64,000 nucleotides of DNA from Mycobacterium cookii. GTDB taxonomy: Bacteria > Actinomycetota > Actinomycetes > Mycobacteriales > Mycobacteriaceae. The stretch lies in contig NZ_AP022569.1 in NCBI RefSeq assembly GCF_010727945.1, positions 4,278,001 through 4,342,000 on the forward strand, written 5' to 3'. Shown piece after piece: positions 9,203 through 18,259 of this stretch. A program made the position numbers and the translations under genes. The notes under the pieces are model-generated. The model saw only the letters and a list, made by a program, of their open reading frames with translations, searched no databases and was not told where the DNA came from. Every line of letters begins with the position of its first letter. Positions within the stretch are counted from its first letter, which is position 1.

Positions 9203-10357
9203 GTGCGCGTAGCGATTGTCGCCGAGTCCTTTCTCCCGCACGTCAACGGCGTGAGCAACTCCGTCATCCGTACCCTCGAGCACCTGCGCCGCACCGGCCA
9301 CGAGGCGCTCGTCATTGCCCCCGACACTCCATACGGCGAGGAACCAGCCGATCGTCTCTACGACGGTATCCGAGTGCATCGAGTGCCGTCATGGATGTTC
9401 CCGAAGGTGACCACCCTTCCGCTAGGTCTTCCGCTGCCGCGAATTCTGCGCGTGCTGCGCGGATTCGAGCCCGATGTCGTGCATTTGGCGTCGCCGGCGC
9501 TGCTCGGTTGGGGCGGAGTGAAGGCCGCCCGACGGCTCGGGGTCCCGACCGTCGCGGTGTACCAGACCGACGTGCCGGGTTTCGCGGCCAGTTACGGGAT
9601 CGGCATCACCGAGAAGGCGGCCTGGGCCTGGTTCCGCCACCTGCACCGCCTAGCCGACCGCACCTTGGCACCGTCCACGGCGACAATGGAATCCCTTGTC
9701 GAGCACGGTATTCCGCGGGTGCACAAGTGGGCCCGCGGGGTGGACATGATCGGCTACGCGCCGTCGGCCCGCGACGAGGCATTGCGCCGGCACTGGTCAC
9801 CGGACGGCAAGCCGATCGTCGGCTTCGTCGGCCGGCTCGCGCCGGAGAAGCACGTCGAGCGCCTGGCCTCGCTGGCTTCCGGCGGCGACGTTCAGGTGGT
9901 CATCGTCGGCGACGGGGTCGACCGTGCCAAGCTCCAATCGGCTATGCCGACAGCGGTTTTCACCGGGGCGTTGTACGGCGAAGAACTCGCCGCGGCGTAT
10001 GCCAGCATGGACGTCTTCGTGCATGCCGGTGAGCACGAGACGTTCTGCCAAGTCGTGCAGGAAGCGTTGGCATCCGGGCTGCCGGTGATCGCCCCCAATG
10101 CCGGTGGACCACGCGACCTGGTGACGCCGTGGCGCACCGGATTGCTGTTGGGAGTCAAGGAATTCGAGGCGCAACTGCCCAACGCCGTCAAGCACCTGCT
10201 CGAGGACCGGCAGCGCTACTCGGTGGCCGCCCGTAAGAGCATCCTCGAGCGCAGCTGGCCCGCGATCTGCGACGAGCTGCTTGGCCATTATGAGGCGGTG
10301 CTGTCGCCGATCGCCCGGGCGCGGGTGGCCCGCAGGCAGCACGCCCAGGGCGAATAG
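9203..10357 (+). CDS. mgtA: GDP-mannose-dependent alpha-mannosyltransferase MgtA
   Basis: A 384-residue GT4-family glycosyltransferase, the Rv0557 orthologue by position. Rv0557, once called PimB, is known to mannosylate a glucuronosyl diacylglycerol acceptor. Motifs: N-terminal [18 protein letters not shown] acceptor loop, the nucleotide-sugar site [22 protein letters not shown], and the E-x7-E element in [15 protein letters not shown]. Start is GTG 9203 (VRVAIVAES). It ends exactly where the convergent SDR gene ends. Confidence 0.9.
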   Translation: MRVAIVAESFLPHVNGVSNSVIRTLEHLRRTGHEALVIAPDTPYGEEPADRLYDGIRVHRVPSWMFPKVTTLPLGLPLPRILRVLRGFEPDVVHLASPALLGWGGVKAARRLGVPTVAVYQTDVPGFAASYGIGITEKAAWAWFRHLHRLADRTLAPSTATMESLVEHGIPRVHKWARGVDMIGYAPSARDEALRRHWSPDGKPIVGFVGRLAPEKHVERLASLASGGDVQVVIVGDGVDRAKLQSAMPTAVFTGALYGEELAAAYASMDVFVHAGEHETFCQVVQEALASGLPVIAPNAGGPRDLVTPWRTGLLLGVKEFEAQLPNAVKHLLEDRQRYSVAARKSILERSWPAICDELLGHYEAVLSPIARARVARRQHAQGE

Positions 10358-11182
10358 CTAGCCCTGCGCCAACTCGGCGACCGGCTGCCACTGCTCCCAT
10401 ACCCGCAGCCGTTCTTCGTAGTCGGCCTTCGCCAGCCCCAGCGGGGCCTCGCCGAAGAACACCCGCAACGGCGGCTGCTCGGCATCGACGACTTTGAGCA
10501 CCGCCGCGGCCGAGGCTTTCGGATCACCCGGCGCGGCCCAGCGCTTCTTACGCCACTCTTCGGTGGCCTTGTGCACGTCGGCGTAGGCGGGCAGTTCCTG
10601 CGCCCGCCTCGACGACGACCCGGACCAGTCGGTGTCGTAACCGGCCGGTTCGATCAGCGTGACGTGCACGCCGAACGGCGCGACTTCCTGGGCCAGCGAC
10701 TGCGAGAAACCCTCAAGCGCCCACTTCGACGCGTGGTAGATGCCGACGTTCGGGAACGCGACGATGCCGCCGATCGACGACACCTGAACGATGTGGCCGC
10801 TGCCCTGTTCGCGCAGGTAGGGCAGGGCGGCCTGGGTGACCCACAGCGCCCCGAACACGTTCGTCTCGAACTGGTCCCGGGCGTCCTGCTCGGAGACTTC
10901 CTCGACAAAGCCGAACTGGCCGTAGCCGGCGTTGTTGACGACGACGTCGAGGCGTCCGAAGTGGTCATGGGCCTGTTCGACCGCGGCGAAGTCCGCGGCG
11001 CGATCGGTGACGTCCAACTGGATCGGCAGAATCGCGTCGCCGTATTTGGTGACTAGATCGTCCAGCGACGCGGTGTCGCGAGCGGTGGCCGCGACCTTGT
11101 CGCCACGCTCCAGAGCGGCGATCGCCCATTCCCGTCCGAAGCCACGCGAGGTACCGGTGATAAACCAAACTTTTTCAGCCAT
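10358..11182 (-). CDS. Short-chain dehydrogenase/reductase
   Basis: A 274-residue classical SDR that begins [20 protein letters not shown] at ATG 11182. The cofactor motif is TGTSRGFG, the NNAG-like segment is [12 protein letters not shown], the catalytic Ser is in QVSSIGGI and the Tyr/Lys pair in [11 protein letters not shown]. An NADP preference is suggested by the Arg after the second strand (AATARD). Substrate unknown. It is divergent from menG, with only 58 bases between starts, and is tail-to-tail with mgtA. Not part of the M. tuberculosis block. Confidence 0.87.
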   Translation of the reverse strand: MAEKVWFITGTSRGFGREWAIAALERGDKVAATARDTASLDDLVTKYGDAILPIQLDVTDRAADFAAVEQAHDHFGRLDVVVNNAGYGQFGFVEEVSEQDARDQFETNVFGALWVTQAALPYLREQGSGHIVQVSSIGGIVAFPNVGIYHASKWALEGFSQSLAQEVAPFGVHVTLIEPAGYDTDWSGSSSRRAQELPAYADVHKATEEWRKKRWAAPGDPKASAAAVLKVVDAEQPPLRVFFGEAPLGLAKADYEERLRVWEQWQPVAELAQG

Positions 11183-11240
11183 GACCGTGTGCAACGCGCG
11201 CCCCGGCCCTGCATTCCCTGTGCCCGGTACCGTCATCCTC

Positions 11241-11933
11241 ATGAGCCGCGCCACGCTGGACAAAGACCCCCGCGAGGTCGCGTCGATGTTCGACGGCGTC
11301 GCCCGTCGCTACGACGTGACCAACACCGTGCTGTCGATGGGTCAGGACCGCTACTGGCGTCGCGCCACCCGCAAGGCGCTCGGCATCGGGGCGGGGGAGA
11401 AGGTGCTGGATCTGGCCGCGGGCACCGCGGTGTCGACGGTCGAACTGGGCACCTCCGGGGCGTGGTGCGTGGCCGCGGACTTCTCGGTCGGGATGCTGAC
11501 CGCCGGGCAGGCTCGCAAGGTGCCCAAGGTCGCCGCCGACGGCACCCGATTGCCGTTTGGCGACAACGTCTTTGACGCGGTCACCATCAGCTTCGGGCTG
11601 CGCAACATCGCCAATCGCGGCGAGGCCCTGCGCGAGATGGCCCGGGTCACCCGGCCCGGTGGACGTTTGGTGGTGTGCGAATTCTCCACGCCCACCAATC
11701 GGCTGTTCGCCACCGTGTACAAGGAATACCTGATGCAGGCGCTGCCGCGGGTGGCCCGTGCGGTATCGAGCAATCCCGATGCGTATGTCTATCTGGCCGA
11801 ATCGATTCGGGCGTGGCCCGACCAGGCCGAGCTGGCCCACCAGATCGCGGGCGCGGGCTGGTCGGCGGTGCGGTGGCGCAACCTGACCGGCGGCATCGTC
11901 GCGCTGCACGCCGCATACAAGCCCCAGCGCTGA
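11241..11933 (+). CDS. menG: Demethylmenaquinone methyltransferase MenG (UbiE family)
   Basis: A 230-residue SAM-dependent methyltransferase that performs the last core step of menaquinone synthesis, C-methylation of demethylmenaquinone. UbiE signature segments: [19 protein letters not shown], the SAM-binding [15 protein letters not shown], and [17 protein letters not shown] with [15 protein letters not shown]. Start ATG 11241. Note the usual DVAxGTGD acidic glycine-rich loop reads DLAAGTAVS, as in mycobacterial members. Corresponds to Rv0558. Function agrees with menC and menD nearby. Confidence 0.92.
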   Translation: MSRATLDKDPREVASMFDGVARRYDVTNTVLSMGQDRYWRRATRKALGIGAGEKVLDLAAGTAVSTVELGTSGAWCVAADFSVGMLTAGQARKVPKVAADGTRLPFGDNVFDAVTISFGLRNIANRGEALREMARVTRPGGRLVVCEFSTPTNRLFATVYKEYLMQALPRVARAVSSNPDAYVYLAESIRAWPDQAELAHQIAGAGWSAVRWRNLTGGIVALHAAYKPQR

Positions 11934-12046
11934 TTTCTGATCGCGCTGATTCGCGGTCTGGTCCGGGTCACTCTCGTGTGCCATCACCGGGACCGGTGAG
12001 GTGTTCAGAATCGGCGATCAGGTGCTGCCGCTGTTGCGCAACGCCG

Positions 12047-13273
12047 TCAGCTGAACGGTTTTCGGCGATCGACCAGTCGCGACACCCGCCCGCTGCCGCG
12101 CCACACCCGTGCGACCCAGTCGGCGTCGTCGTCGGTGACCAGGTTGCCCATCACCCGTACCGCGATGCCCATCAGCCGCGTCGAGCGCATTGCGATCGGC
12201 CCGGTCGCGGGCAGAAACCGCGGAAACGTCAGCAACAGTCCCAGTCGGCGGGCCACGGAAAACCCTCGCCCGTAATGGGATTGGAGCAGGCTGGGCCAGG
12301 CACGCGATAAGTCGCCGCTGCCCAGCATGTCGACCGCGAGCCGTCCGGTCTCCAGTCCGTAGTCGATGCCTTCGCCGTTGAGTGGGTTGACGCAGGCCGC
12401 GGCGTCGCCGATCAGCATCCAGTTCCGGCCGGCCACTCCCGACACCGCGCCGCCCATCGGCAGCAGCGCCGACGACATCGCTCGCGGTTGGCCCTCGAAC
12501 CCCCACTCGTCGCGTCGCAGGTCGGTGTAATACGACATCAGTGGTCTTAAAGCGAGTTCCGCCGGCCGCTTGGAAGTCGACAGCGCGCCCACCCCGATGT
12601 TCACTTCGCCGTTGCCCAGCGGGAAGATCCAGCCGTAGCCGGGCAGCACCGCCCCGTCAGGCGAACGCAGCTCCAAATGCGAAGTCAGCCAAGGGTCTTC
12701 GCTGCGCGGCGTGGCCAGGTAGCCACGGGCGGCGATGCCGTACACCGTCTCCTGATGCCACCGCCGGCCCAGCACCCGGCCCAGCGGCGACCGGGCGCCG
12801 TCGGCGACGATCAGCTCGCGGCAGCCGACCTGCGTCCCGTCGGCCAGCGTCACCGCCGTCACCCGTGTCGACGAATCATGATGAACACCAACGGCTTTGA
12901 CGCCGAGTCGCATACGTGCGCCGGACTCCTCGGCCACTTTGCGGATCCGGTCGTCCAGTTCGACGCGGGCCACCGCGCTGCCGGTGGACGGGAACGACGG
13001 GCCGGGCCAGTCGACTTCCACCTCGCCGCCGAACCCGCTCATCCGCAAGCCGCGGTGCCGGATCCGGGCGTCGAGCCAGTCGCCGAGCCCGAGTCGTTCC
13101 AGCTCGGCCACCGCGCGCGGCGTCAGCCCGTCGCCGCAGGCCTTGTCGCGGGGAAAGTTCGCCGCGTCGATGACCAGCACGTCGCGACCCGCGCGGGCGG
13201 CCCAGGCGGCCGCCGCCGATCCGGCTGGTCCGGCGCCGACGACCACCACGTCGGCATGGGAGTCCATGCTCAC
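12047..13273 (-). CDS. menJ: Menaquinone reductase MenJ (geranylgeranyl reductase family)
   Basis: A 408-residue FAD enzyme. The N-terminal dinucleotide motif is ADVVVVGAGPAGSAAAAWAA, followed by NFPRDKACGDGLTPRAV with the family Cys, and the late FAD motif MLIGDAAACVNPLNGEGI. In M. tuberculosis the orthologue Rv0561c saturates the beta isoprene unit of menaquinone-9. The GTG at 13273 gives 408 residues, matching that protein; ATG 13267 gives 406. The frame is open far upstream across grcC1 but that part is antisense. It is divergent from grcC1 with only 15 bases between start codons. Confidence 0.92.
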   Translation of the reverse strand: MSMDSHADVVVVGAGPAGSAAAAWAARAGRDVLVIDAANFPRDKACGDGLTPRAVAELERLGLGDWLDARIRHRGLRMSGFGGEVEVDWPGPSFPSTGSAVARVELDDRIRKVAEESGARMRLGVKAVGVHHDSSTRVTAVTLADGTQVGCRELIVADGARSPLGRVLGRRWHQETVYGIAARGYLATPRSEDPWLTSHLELRSPDGAVLPGYGWIFPLGNGEVNIGVGALSTSKRPAELALRPLMSYYTDLRRDEWGFEGQPRAMSSALLPMGGAVSGVAGRNWMLIGDAAACVNPLNGEGIDYGLETGRLAVDMLGSGDLSRAWPSLLQSHYGRGFSVARRLGLLLTFPRFLPATGPIAMRSTRLMGIAVRVMGNLVTDDDADWVARVWRGSGRVSRLVDRRKPFS

Positions 13274-13288
13274 CAGTATGTTGGTTGG

Positions 13289-14296
13289 GTGAGGACTCCC
13301 GCGACGGTGGTGGCAGGCGTGGACTTCGGTGACGCCGCATTCGCCACCGATGTGCGCGACGGGGTGGCCCGCATCGAGCAGCTGATGGAAGCCGAACTGC
13401 GCGGCTCGGACGACCTGATGACCGAGGCTGTCCTGCATCTCTTCGAGGCCGGCGGCAAACGATTCCGCCCGCTGTTCACGGTGCTGTCCGCCCAGCTCGG
13501 GCCACACCCCGACGCCGAGGCAGTGACCATCGCCGGCGCGGTGATCGAGCTGGTGCACCTGGCCACGCTCTACCACGACGACGTGATGGACGAAGCCCAG
13601 GTGCGCCGCGGTGCGCCCAGCGCCAACCTGCGGTGGGGCAACAACGTCGCGATCCTGGCCGGCGATTACCTGTTCGCGACGGCCTCCCGGCTGGTGTCGC
13701 GACTGGGCCCGGACGCGGTGCGGATCATTGCCGAGACATTCGCCCAGCTGGTCACCGGCCAGATGCGCGAGACTCAGGGCCCCGCGCACGCGGGCGACCC
13801 GATCGCGCACTACCTGAAAGTCGTGCACGAGAAGACGGCCTGCCTGATCGGGGCCGCCGGCCGGTTCGGCGCGATGTTCTCCGGCGCCGGCGACGACCAG
13901 GTCACCCGGCTCAGCCGGCTCGGCGACATCGTCGGCACGGCGTTTCAGATCTCCGACGACATCATCGACATCGACAGCGACCCTGACGAGTCCGGCAAGC
14001 TGCCCGGCACCGACCTGCGCGAAGGCGTCCACACGCTGCCGGTGCTCTACGCGTTGCACGACAGCGGCGCCGACGCCGACCGGCTGCGCGAGCTGCTGGC
14101 CGGGCCCGTCGAGGACGACGAGGCGCTGGCCGAGGCGTTGACGCTGCTGCGGGCCTCCGAGGGCATGGCCAAGGCCAAGGCCACCGTCGCGCGGTTCGCC
14201 GCCGAGGCGCGCGAGGAGCTGGCCGCGTTGCCTGACGGGCCGGGACGGCAAGCGCTGGTCACGCTGGTCGACTACACAATCCACCGACACGGCTAG
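13289..14296 (+). CDS. grcC1: Polyprenyl diphosphate synthase GrcC1
   Basis: A 335-residue trans-isoprenyl diphosphate synthase that elongates allylic diphosphates with IPP, probably supplying the menaquinone side chain. The first Asp-rich motif is YHDDVMDEAQ, the second is ISDDIIDIDSD, and KRFRPLFTVLS provides the substrate-binding Lys/Arg. Start GTG 13289 gives the Rv0562 length. Head-to-head with menJ at 15 bases, so the two must share overlapping promoter elements or be transcribed from inside each other's 5' region. Confidence 0.92.
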   Translation: MRTPATVVAGVDFGDAAFATDVRDGVARIEQLMEAELRGSDDLMTEAVLHLFEAGGKRFRPLFTVLSAQLGPHPDAEAVTIAGAVIELVHLATLYHDDVMDEAQVRRGAPSANLRWGNNVAILAGDYLFATASRLVSRLGPDAVRIIAETFAQLVTGQMRETQGPAHAGDPIAHYLKVVHEKTACLIGAAGRFGAMFSGAGDDQVTRLSRLGDIVGTAFQISDDIIDIDSDPDESGKLPGTDLREGVHTLPVLYALHDSGADADRLRELLAGPVEDDEALAEALTLLRASEGMAKAKATVARFAAEAREELAALPDGPGRQALVTLVDYTIHRHG

Positions 14297-14367
14297 TTCG
14301 AAGGAACTCAGCAGGGCCTGCTTGGCGTTAGATCAGAAGCACCCGGGGAGGTCGTAGGAGGAATGTG

Positions 14368-15228
14368 ATGACCTGGCATCCGCACCACAACACGTTCAAG
14401 ACGTTCGTGTTGCTGGTTGGCATGTCGACATTGATCGTGCTCGTCGGCAGCCTGTTCGGCCGGAACGTGATGTTCCTCGCGGTGCTGTTCGCCATCGGCA
14501 TGAACCTCTACACCTACTTCAACAGCGACAAGCTGGCGCTGCGGGCGATGCACGCGCAGCCGGTGTCGGAGCTGCAGGCTCCGGCGATGTACCGGATCGT
14601 GCGGGAGCTGGCCACCGCCGCCCACCAGCCGATGCCCCGGCTGTTCATCAGCGACACCGCGGCGCCGAACGCATTCGCCACCGGGCGTAATCCCCGCAAC
14701 GCCGCCGTGTGCTGTACGTCGGGAATTCTCAACATCCTCGACGAGCGCGAATTGCGTGCTGTCCTCGGGCACGAGCTGTCGCACGTCTACAACCGCGACA
14801 TCCTGATCTCGTGTGTGGCGGGCGCATTGGCGTCGGTGATCACCGCGCTGGCCAATATGGCGATGTTCGCCGGCGCGTTCGGCAACGACCGCGAAGGCGG
14901 CAATCCCTTTGCGCTGCTGCTGGTTTCGATGTTGGGGCCGATCGCGGCGACGGTGGTACGGCTGGCCGTGTCCCGGTCGCGCGAATACCAGGCCGATGAA
15001 TCCGGCGCGCTGCTGACCGGTGACCCGCTGGCGCTCGCCTCGGCGCTGCGCAAAATCTCCGGTGGCGTGCAGGCCGCGCCGCTGCCGCCGGAGCCGCAAT
15101 TGGCCGCCCAGGCGCACCTGATGATCGCCAGCCCGTTCCGCGCCGGTGAGAAGATCGGGTCGATGTTCGCCACGCACCCGCCGATCGCCGACCGGATCCG
15201 CCGGCTCGAAGAAATGGCCGGGCGCTGA
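14368..15228 (+). CDS. htpX: Membrane zinc metalloprotease HtpX
   Basis: A 286-residue M48 protease of membrane quality control. Two N-terminal hydrophobic spans ([18 protein letters not shown] and [18 protein letters not shown]) precede the zinc site [12 protein letters not shown]; two more spans near residues 145-205 surround the third ligand region [10 protein letters not shown]. The ATG 14368 is chosen because a perfect AGGAGG at 14357-14362 stands 5 bases before it; an in-frame GTG at 14365 is the alternative. Matches Rv0563. Confidence 0.93.
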   Translation: MTWHPHHNTFKTFVLLVGMSTLIVLVGSLFGRNVMFLAVLFAIGMNLYTYFNSDKLALRAMHAQPVSELQAPAMYRIVRELATAAHQPMPRLFISDTAAPNAFATGRNPRNAAVCCTSGILNILDERELRAVLGHELSHVYNRDILISCVAGALASVITALANMAMFAGAFGNDREGGNPFALLLVSMLGPIAATVVRLAVSRSREYQADESGALLTGDPLALASALRKISGGVQAAPLPPEPQLAAQAHLMIASPFRAGEKIGSMFATHPPIADRIRRLEEMAGR

Positions 15229-15309
15229 GTCGCACACGCCTCAGCAGTCTCCACAAGCTGGCCATATGGTGACTTTCTGATTCGACGGCGCATGCGGTAT
15301 CACCGCAGC

Positions 15310-15654
15310 ATGAATCGGTACACCTACCGCGCCGAATGGTCCTCTGAACACCGCGAATACGTCGGCCGTTGCCTCGAGTTGCCCTGGCTGTCCCAGTGGG
15401 CGCCGACCATGCGGCAGGCGATCGCCGCCGTCGAGAAGGCGGTCGATGAATACCTGGCCGAATGCGAAGCCGAGGAGCGAGACGCACCGCGGCCCGTCAC
15501 GGACCGGAACTTCAGCGGCAAGTTTCTCGTCAGGACATCCCCGTCGCTGCACGCGAAGCTCGCCGTTGAGGCCGCTGAACAGAATGTGTCGATGAATCAG
15601 TGGGTGGTGCAGAAGCTTTCAGACCGACCACCGATCGGCTTGTTCGATCTCTGA
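15310..15654 (+). CDS. Solo HicB-like antitoxin/repressor
   Basis: A 114-residue protein with the HicB layout: an N-terminal degraded RNase H-like fold (YRAEWSSEHREYVGRCLEL, with the WLSQWAPTMRQAIAAVEKAV helix) and a C-terminal ribbon-helix-helix (FLVRTSPSLHAKLAVEAAEQ, NVSMNQWVVQKL). HicB proteins normally neutralise the mRNA interferase HicA and repress their own operon, but no HicA-sized frame lies on either side. It may be an orphan regulator. An upstream in-frame ATG at 15292 would add 6 residues. Confidence 0.72.
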   Translation: MNRYTYRAEWSSEHREYVGRCLELPWLSQWAPTMRQAIAAVEKAVDEYLAECEAEERDAPRPVTDRNFSGKFLVRTSPSLHAKLAVEAAEQNVSMNQWVVQKLSDRPPIGLFDL

Positions 15655-15733
15655 TATCGCATGTGGGTCTGTTTTGAAAAACGGTGTGCCCAAGACTCTT
15701 CGGTGCAGTTGAGGCTGCTGTGATTGCCGGGGC

Positions 15734-16756
15734 TCAGAAACCGGAGCCGTGCACCTCGTGGCCGGGCGTCTCGGCGGCCAGCCCGCGGTAGGCGTCCTCG
15801 ACGGTGCACCCGTGGTTGATCACGCCGTCGACTTCGCGTGCGATCGGCATATTCAGGCCGTACTTGTCGGCGAACTCCATGATCACGCTGGCCGCCTTCA
15901 CGCCCTCGGCGACCTGGTTCATCGACGAGATGATCTCGTCGATCGGCTTGCCCGCACCGAGCTGCTCACCGACGTGCCGGTTGCGGCTGCGCTGGCTGGT
16001 GCAGGTGACGATCAGATCGCCCAAGCCGGCCAGGCCGTTGAAGGTGTCGCGCTGCCCGCCCATCGCTTCGCCCAGCTTCGACATTTCGCGCACCGAGCGC
16101 GCGATCACCATGGCCCTGGTGTTCTCGCCGATCCCCAGCGAATACCCCATCCCGACGGCGATCGCGTAGACATTCTTCAGCGCTCCGGCCATCTCGACGC
16201 CGAGCACGTCGTCGATGGTGTACACCCGGAATCGCTTGGTGCGGAACAGGTGTGCGAGTTGTGCGGCAAGATGCTGGTCCGGCATCGCCAGCACCGCGGC
16301 GGCCGCATAACCCTCGGCGACCTCGCGGGCGATGTTGGGCCCGGCCAGGATGCCGGCGGGGTGACCGGGCAGCACCTCGTCGACGATCTGCGACATCCGC
16401 ATGTTGGTGCCCTGTTCGAGACCCTTGACCAGCGACACCACCGGAACCCACGGCCGCAGCTCGGACGCCAACTCGGTGAGCACATCGCGGAACCCGTGCG
16501 ACGGCACGCCCATCACGACGACGTCGGCGGCATGCGCGGCCTCGGCGAAGTCCGTCGTGGCGCGCAGGGTTTCGGACAGCTCGACATCCTTGGCCAGGTA
16601 TTTGGTGTTGCGGTGGTTCTCGTTGATGTCCTTGGCGGTCTCCTCCGAGCGCACCCATTGCAGCGTCGGTCCGCGCCGCGCACAGATGGACGCGACGGTG
16701 GTTCCCCAGGAGCCGCCGCCCAGGACGACGACCTTCGGTTCGCGGGTAGCAGCCAT
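15734..16756 (-). CDS. gpsA: Glycerol-3-phosphate dehydrogenase [NAD(P)+]
   Basis: A 340-residue cytoplasmic enzyme that reduces dihydroxyacetone phosphate to sn-glycerol 3-phosphate for phospholipid synthesis. The NAD motif VVVLGGGSWGTTVASI opens the protein; the catalytic Lys lies in MAGALKNVYAIAVG; SLVKGLEQGTNMRMS and AGLGDLIVTCTSQRSRNRHVG are standard GpsA segments. Start ATG 16756; another start three codons upstream is possible. Equivalent to gpdA1 (Rv0564c), and in the same orientation as there. Confidence 0.93.
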   Translation of the reverse strand: MAATREPKVVVLGGGSWGTTVASICARRGPTLQWVRSEETAKDINENHRNTKYLAKDVELSETLRATTDFAEAAHAADVVVMGVPSHGFRDVLTELASELRPWVPVVSLVKGLEQGTNMRMSQIVDEVLPGHPAGILAGPNIAREVAEGYAAAAVLAMPDQHLAAQLAHLFRTKRFRVYTIDDVLGVEMAGALKNVYAIAVGMGYSLGIGENTRAMVIARSVREMSKLGEAMGGQRDTFNGLAGLGDLIVTCTSQRSRNRHVGEQLGAGKPIDEIISSMNQVAEGVKAASVIMEFADKYGLNMPIAREVDGVINHGCTVEDAYRGLAAETPGHEVHGSGF

Positions 16757-16864
16757 GCCGACCACAGTATTGGCTAACGACCTCCGAGGAGGGGACTTCG
16801 TCCTCTACGTCAGTAGACCGCGGTGCCGAATCGTCGAGGGCAGGGTGATCTGTCAGGAGGAGTC

Positions 16865-18259
16865 ATGCATCGGTGGTCGGCATTGCTGTCGACATGTGCG
16901 ATCGCGGTGCTGCTCGAGTCACCGGGCGTCGCGCTCGCCGACGACGGCCGCCCGCAGGCGACACCGACCGAGAAGGCGGCGGCCCTGATCCGGCCCGCGT
17001 TGGTGGAGCTCGACGTCCACGCCGCGGGCCGCGTGCGGCTGCCCAACGGTGACCTTCTGGTATCCGACCCGGCCGCCCCGTTCGAAGTGACCTGGCACTG
17101 CTCTGGTTTCATCGTCAACCCGGACGGGTGGGTGGCCACCGCGGGGCACTGTGCCGATCCCGACTCGGCGAGGTCCGACATCATCAGTGCCGCGACGAGC
17201 GTCTACGTGAGCCGGGCGTTGTATTCGCCCGATGCTCAGGGCCCGCTTCCCACGAGTCAATGGCTGCGCGAAAACGCCCGGATCGAAGGCACGGCGCCCG
17301 ACCAGGTGGGGCCCCAAGTCACGTACACGGTGAACTACGGCAGCGGGACCGACGTGACCACCGCGTCAGCCAGCCTGGCGGACTTCCGGCCGCTGGCCAA
17401 GGGCGACGTCGCGTTGCTCAAGATGGACAAGCATCACCTGCCTTCGTCCGAATTGGCCCCCGACAGCCAGGTCGAGGTCGGCGAGGCGATCGTCGCGGTC
17501 GGCTTCCCTCATGGCACCGACTCGGTCATCGACTCCCCGGCGGAACCGACGAGCAAGAACGGGACGATCAGCCGAAAGGCCACCAAGAAGGGCATCCCCG
17601 AATACGAGATCGACGCCGCCGTCTCCAACGGTATGAGTGGTGGCCCGGTGGCCAACCTCGACGGCAAAGTACTGGGATTGGTCAGCTTCAGCCCAACCCT
17701 CGAACTGCAGCCGTTCAACTTCGTCGCACCCGCCGATCCTTTGGCGGTGCTGATGGCCGCCAAGGGCGTCAAGGCGACTCTGGGCCCGGCCGACTCGGTC
17801 TACCGCCGCGGACTCGACGCGTACTACGCCGGCCGCTACACCGACGCCATCGGTGATTTCGACCAAACCCTGCTGATGTCACCCGGCTATCCCGGGGCCG
17901 CGAAGTTCAGGACCGACGCGGCCAACCTGCGCCAGCAGTTCGGTGACGCATCGTCATTCAATTGGCCGGTGATCTGGTACGCCGCAGGCGGATTCGTGTT
18001 GTTGCTCGGGCTCGGCCTGATCGTGAGCCGCCGCAGGCGCCGCCGGACGCCGGCCGGAGCAATCGACTTGAAAGACTGGGAACCGAGTTACATCATCACC
18101 ACGCTGCCCGACGGATCGGTGGAACCGGCGGCGCTGCCGGCCGCATCGGCCGGGGAGCCGTTTTTCTGTGCGGAGTGCGGCGCGGTCCATCATCACGACG
18201 AACGATTCTGCCCGAACTGCGGCAGCCGAATCGCATTGCTCGAGAACAGAAACGGCTAA
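16865..18259 (+). CDS. Membrane-anchored trypsin-like serine protease with C-terminal zinc ribbon
   Basis: A 464-residue protein. Residues 1-26 are a signal peptide (ending GVALA). The protease domain has His in TAGHCADP, Asp in KGDVALLKMD and Ser in VSNGMSGGPVAN. After it a TPR-like hairpin (YYAGRYTDAIGDFDQTL) precedes one TM span (VIWYAAGGFVLLLGLGLIV) followed by a basic stop-transfer run. The last residues hold two CxxC knuckles, CAECG and CPNCG, a zinc ribbon expected in the cytoplasm. Start ATG 16865 follows a perfect AGGAGG at 16855-16860. It overlaps the convergent monooxygenase by 4 bases. Confidence 0.85.
   Translation: MHRWSALLSTCAIAVLLESPGVALADDGRPQATPTEKAAALIRPALVELDVHAAGRVRLPNGDLLVSDPAAPFEVTWHCSGFIVNPDGWVATAGHCADPDSARSDIISAATSVYVSRALYSPDAQGPLPTSQWLRENARIEGTAPDQVGPQVTYTVNYGSGTDVTTASASLADFRPLAKGDVALLKMDKHHLPSSELAPDSQVEVGEAIVAVGFPHGTDSVIDSPAEPTSKNGTISRKATKKGIPEYEIDAAVSNGMSGGPVANLDGKVLGLVSFSPTLELQPFNFVAPADPLAVLMAAKGVKATLGPADSVYRRGLDAYYAGRYTDAIGDFDQTLLMSPGYPGAAKFRTDAANLRQQFGDASSFNWPVIWYAAGGFVLLLGLGLIVSRRRRRRTPAGAIDLKDWEPSYIITTLPDGSVEPAALPAASAGEPFFCAECGAVHHHDERFCPNCGSRIALLENRNG

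Noticed and set aside
11984..11999. TCACCGG-GA-CCGGTGA palindrome after menG
   Set aside because: Short GC palindrome with almost no loop, position not informative; likely chance.
11950..12054. A plus-strand tail-like reading frame ending VLPLLRNAVS between menG and menJ
   Set aside because: It looks like the C terminus of a lost gene, perhaps a luciferase-like monooxygenase, but is only about 35 codons and overlaps the menJ 3' end; too little to support a pseudogene.
13274..14290. Upstream extension of the menJ frame across grcC1 on the minus strand
   Set aside because: Antisense shadow of grcC1; Gln/Arg-rich with no domain.
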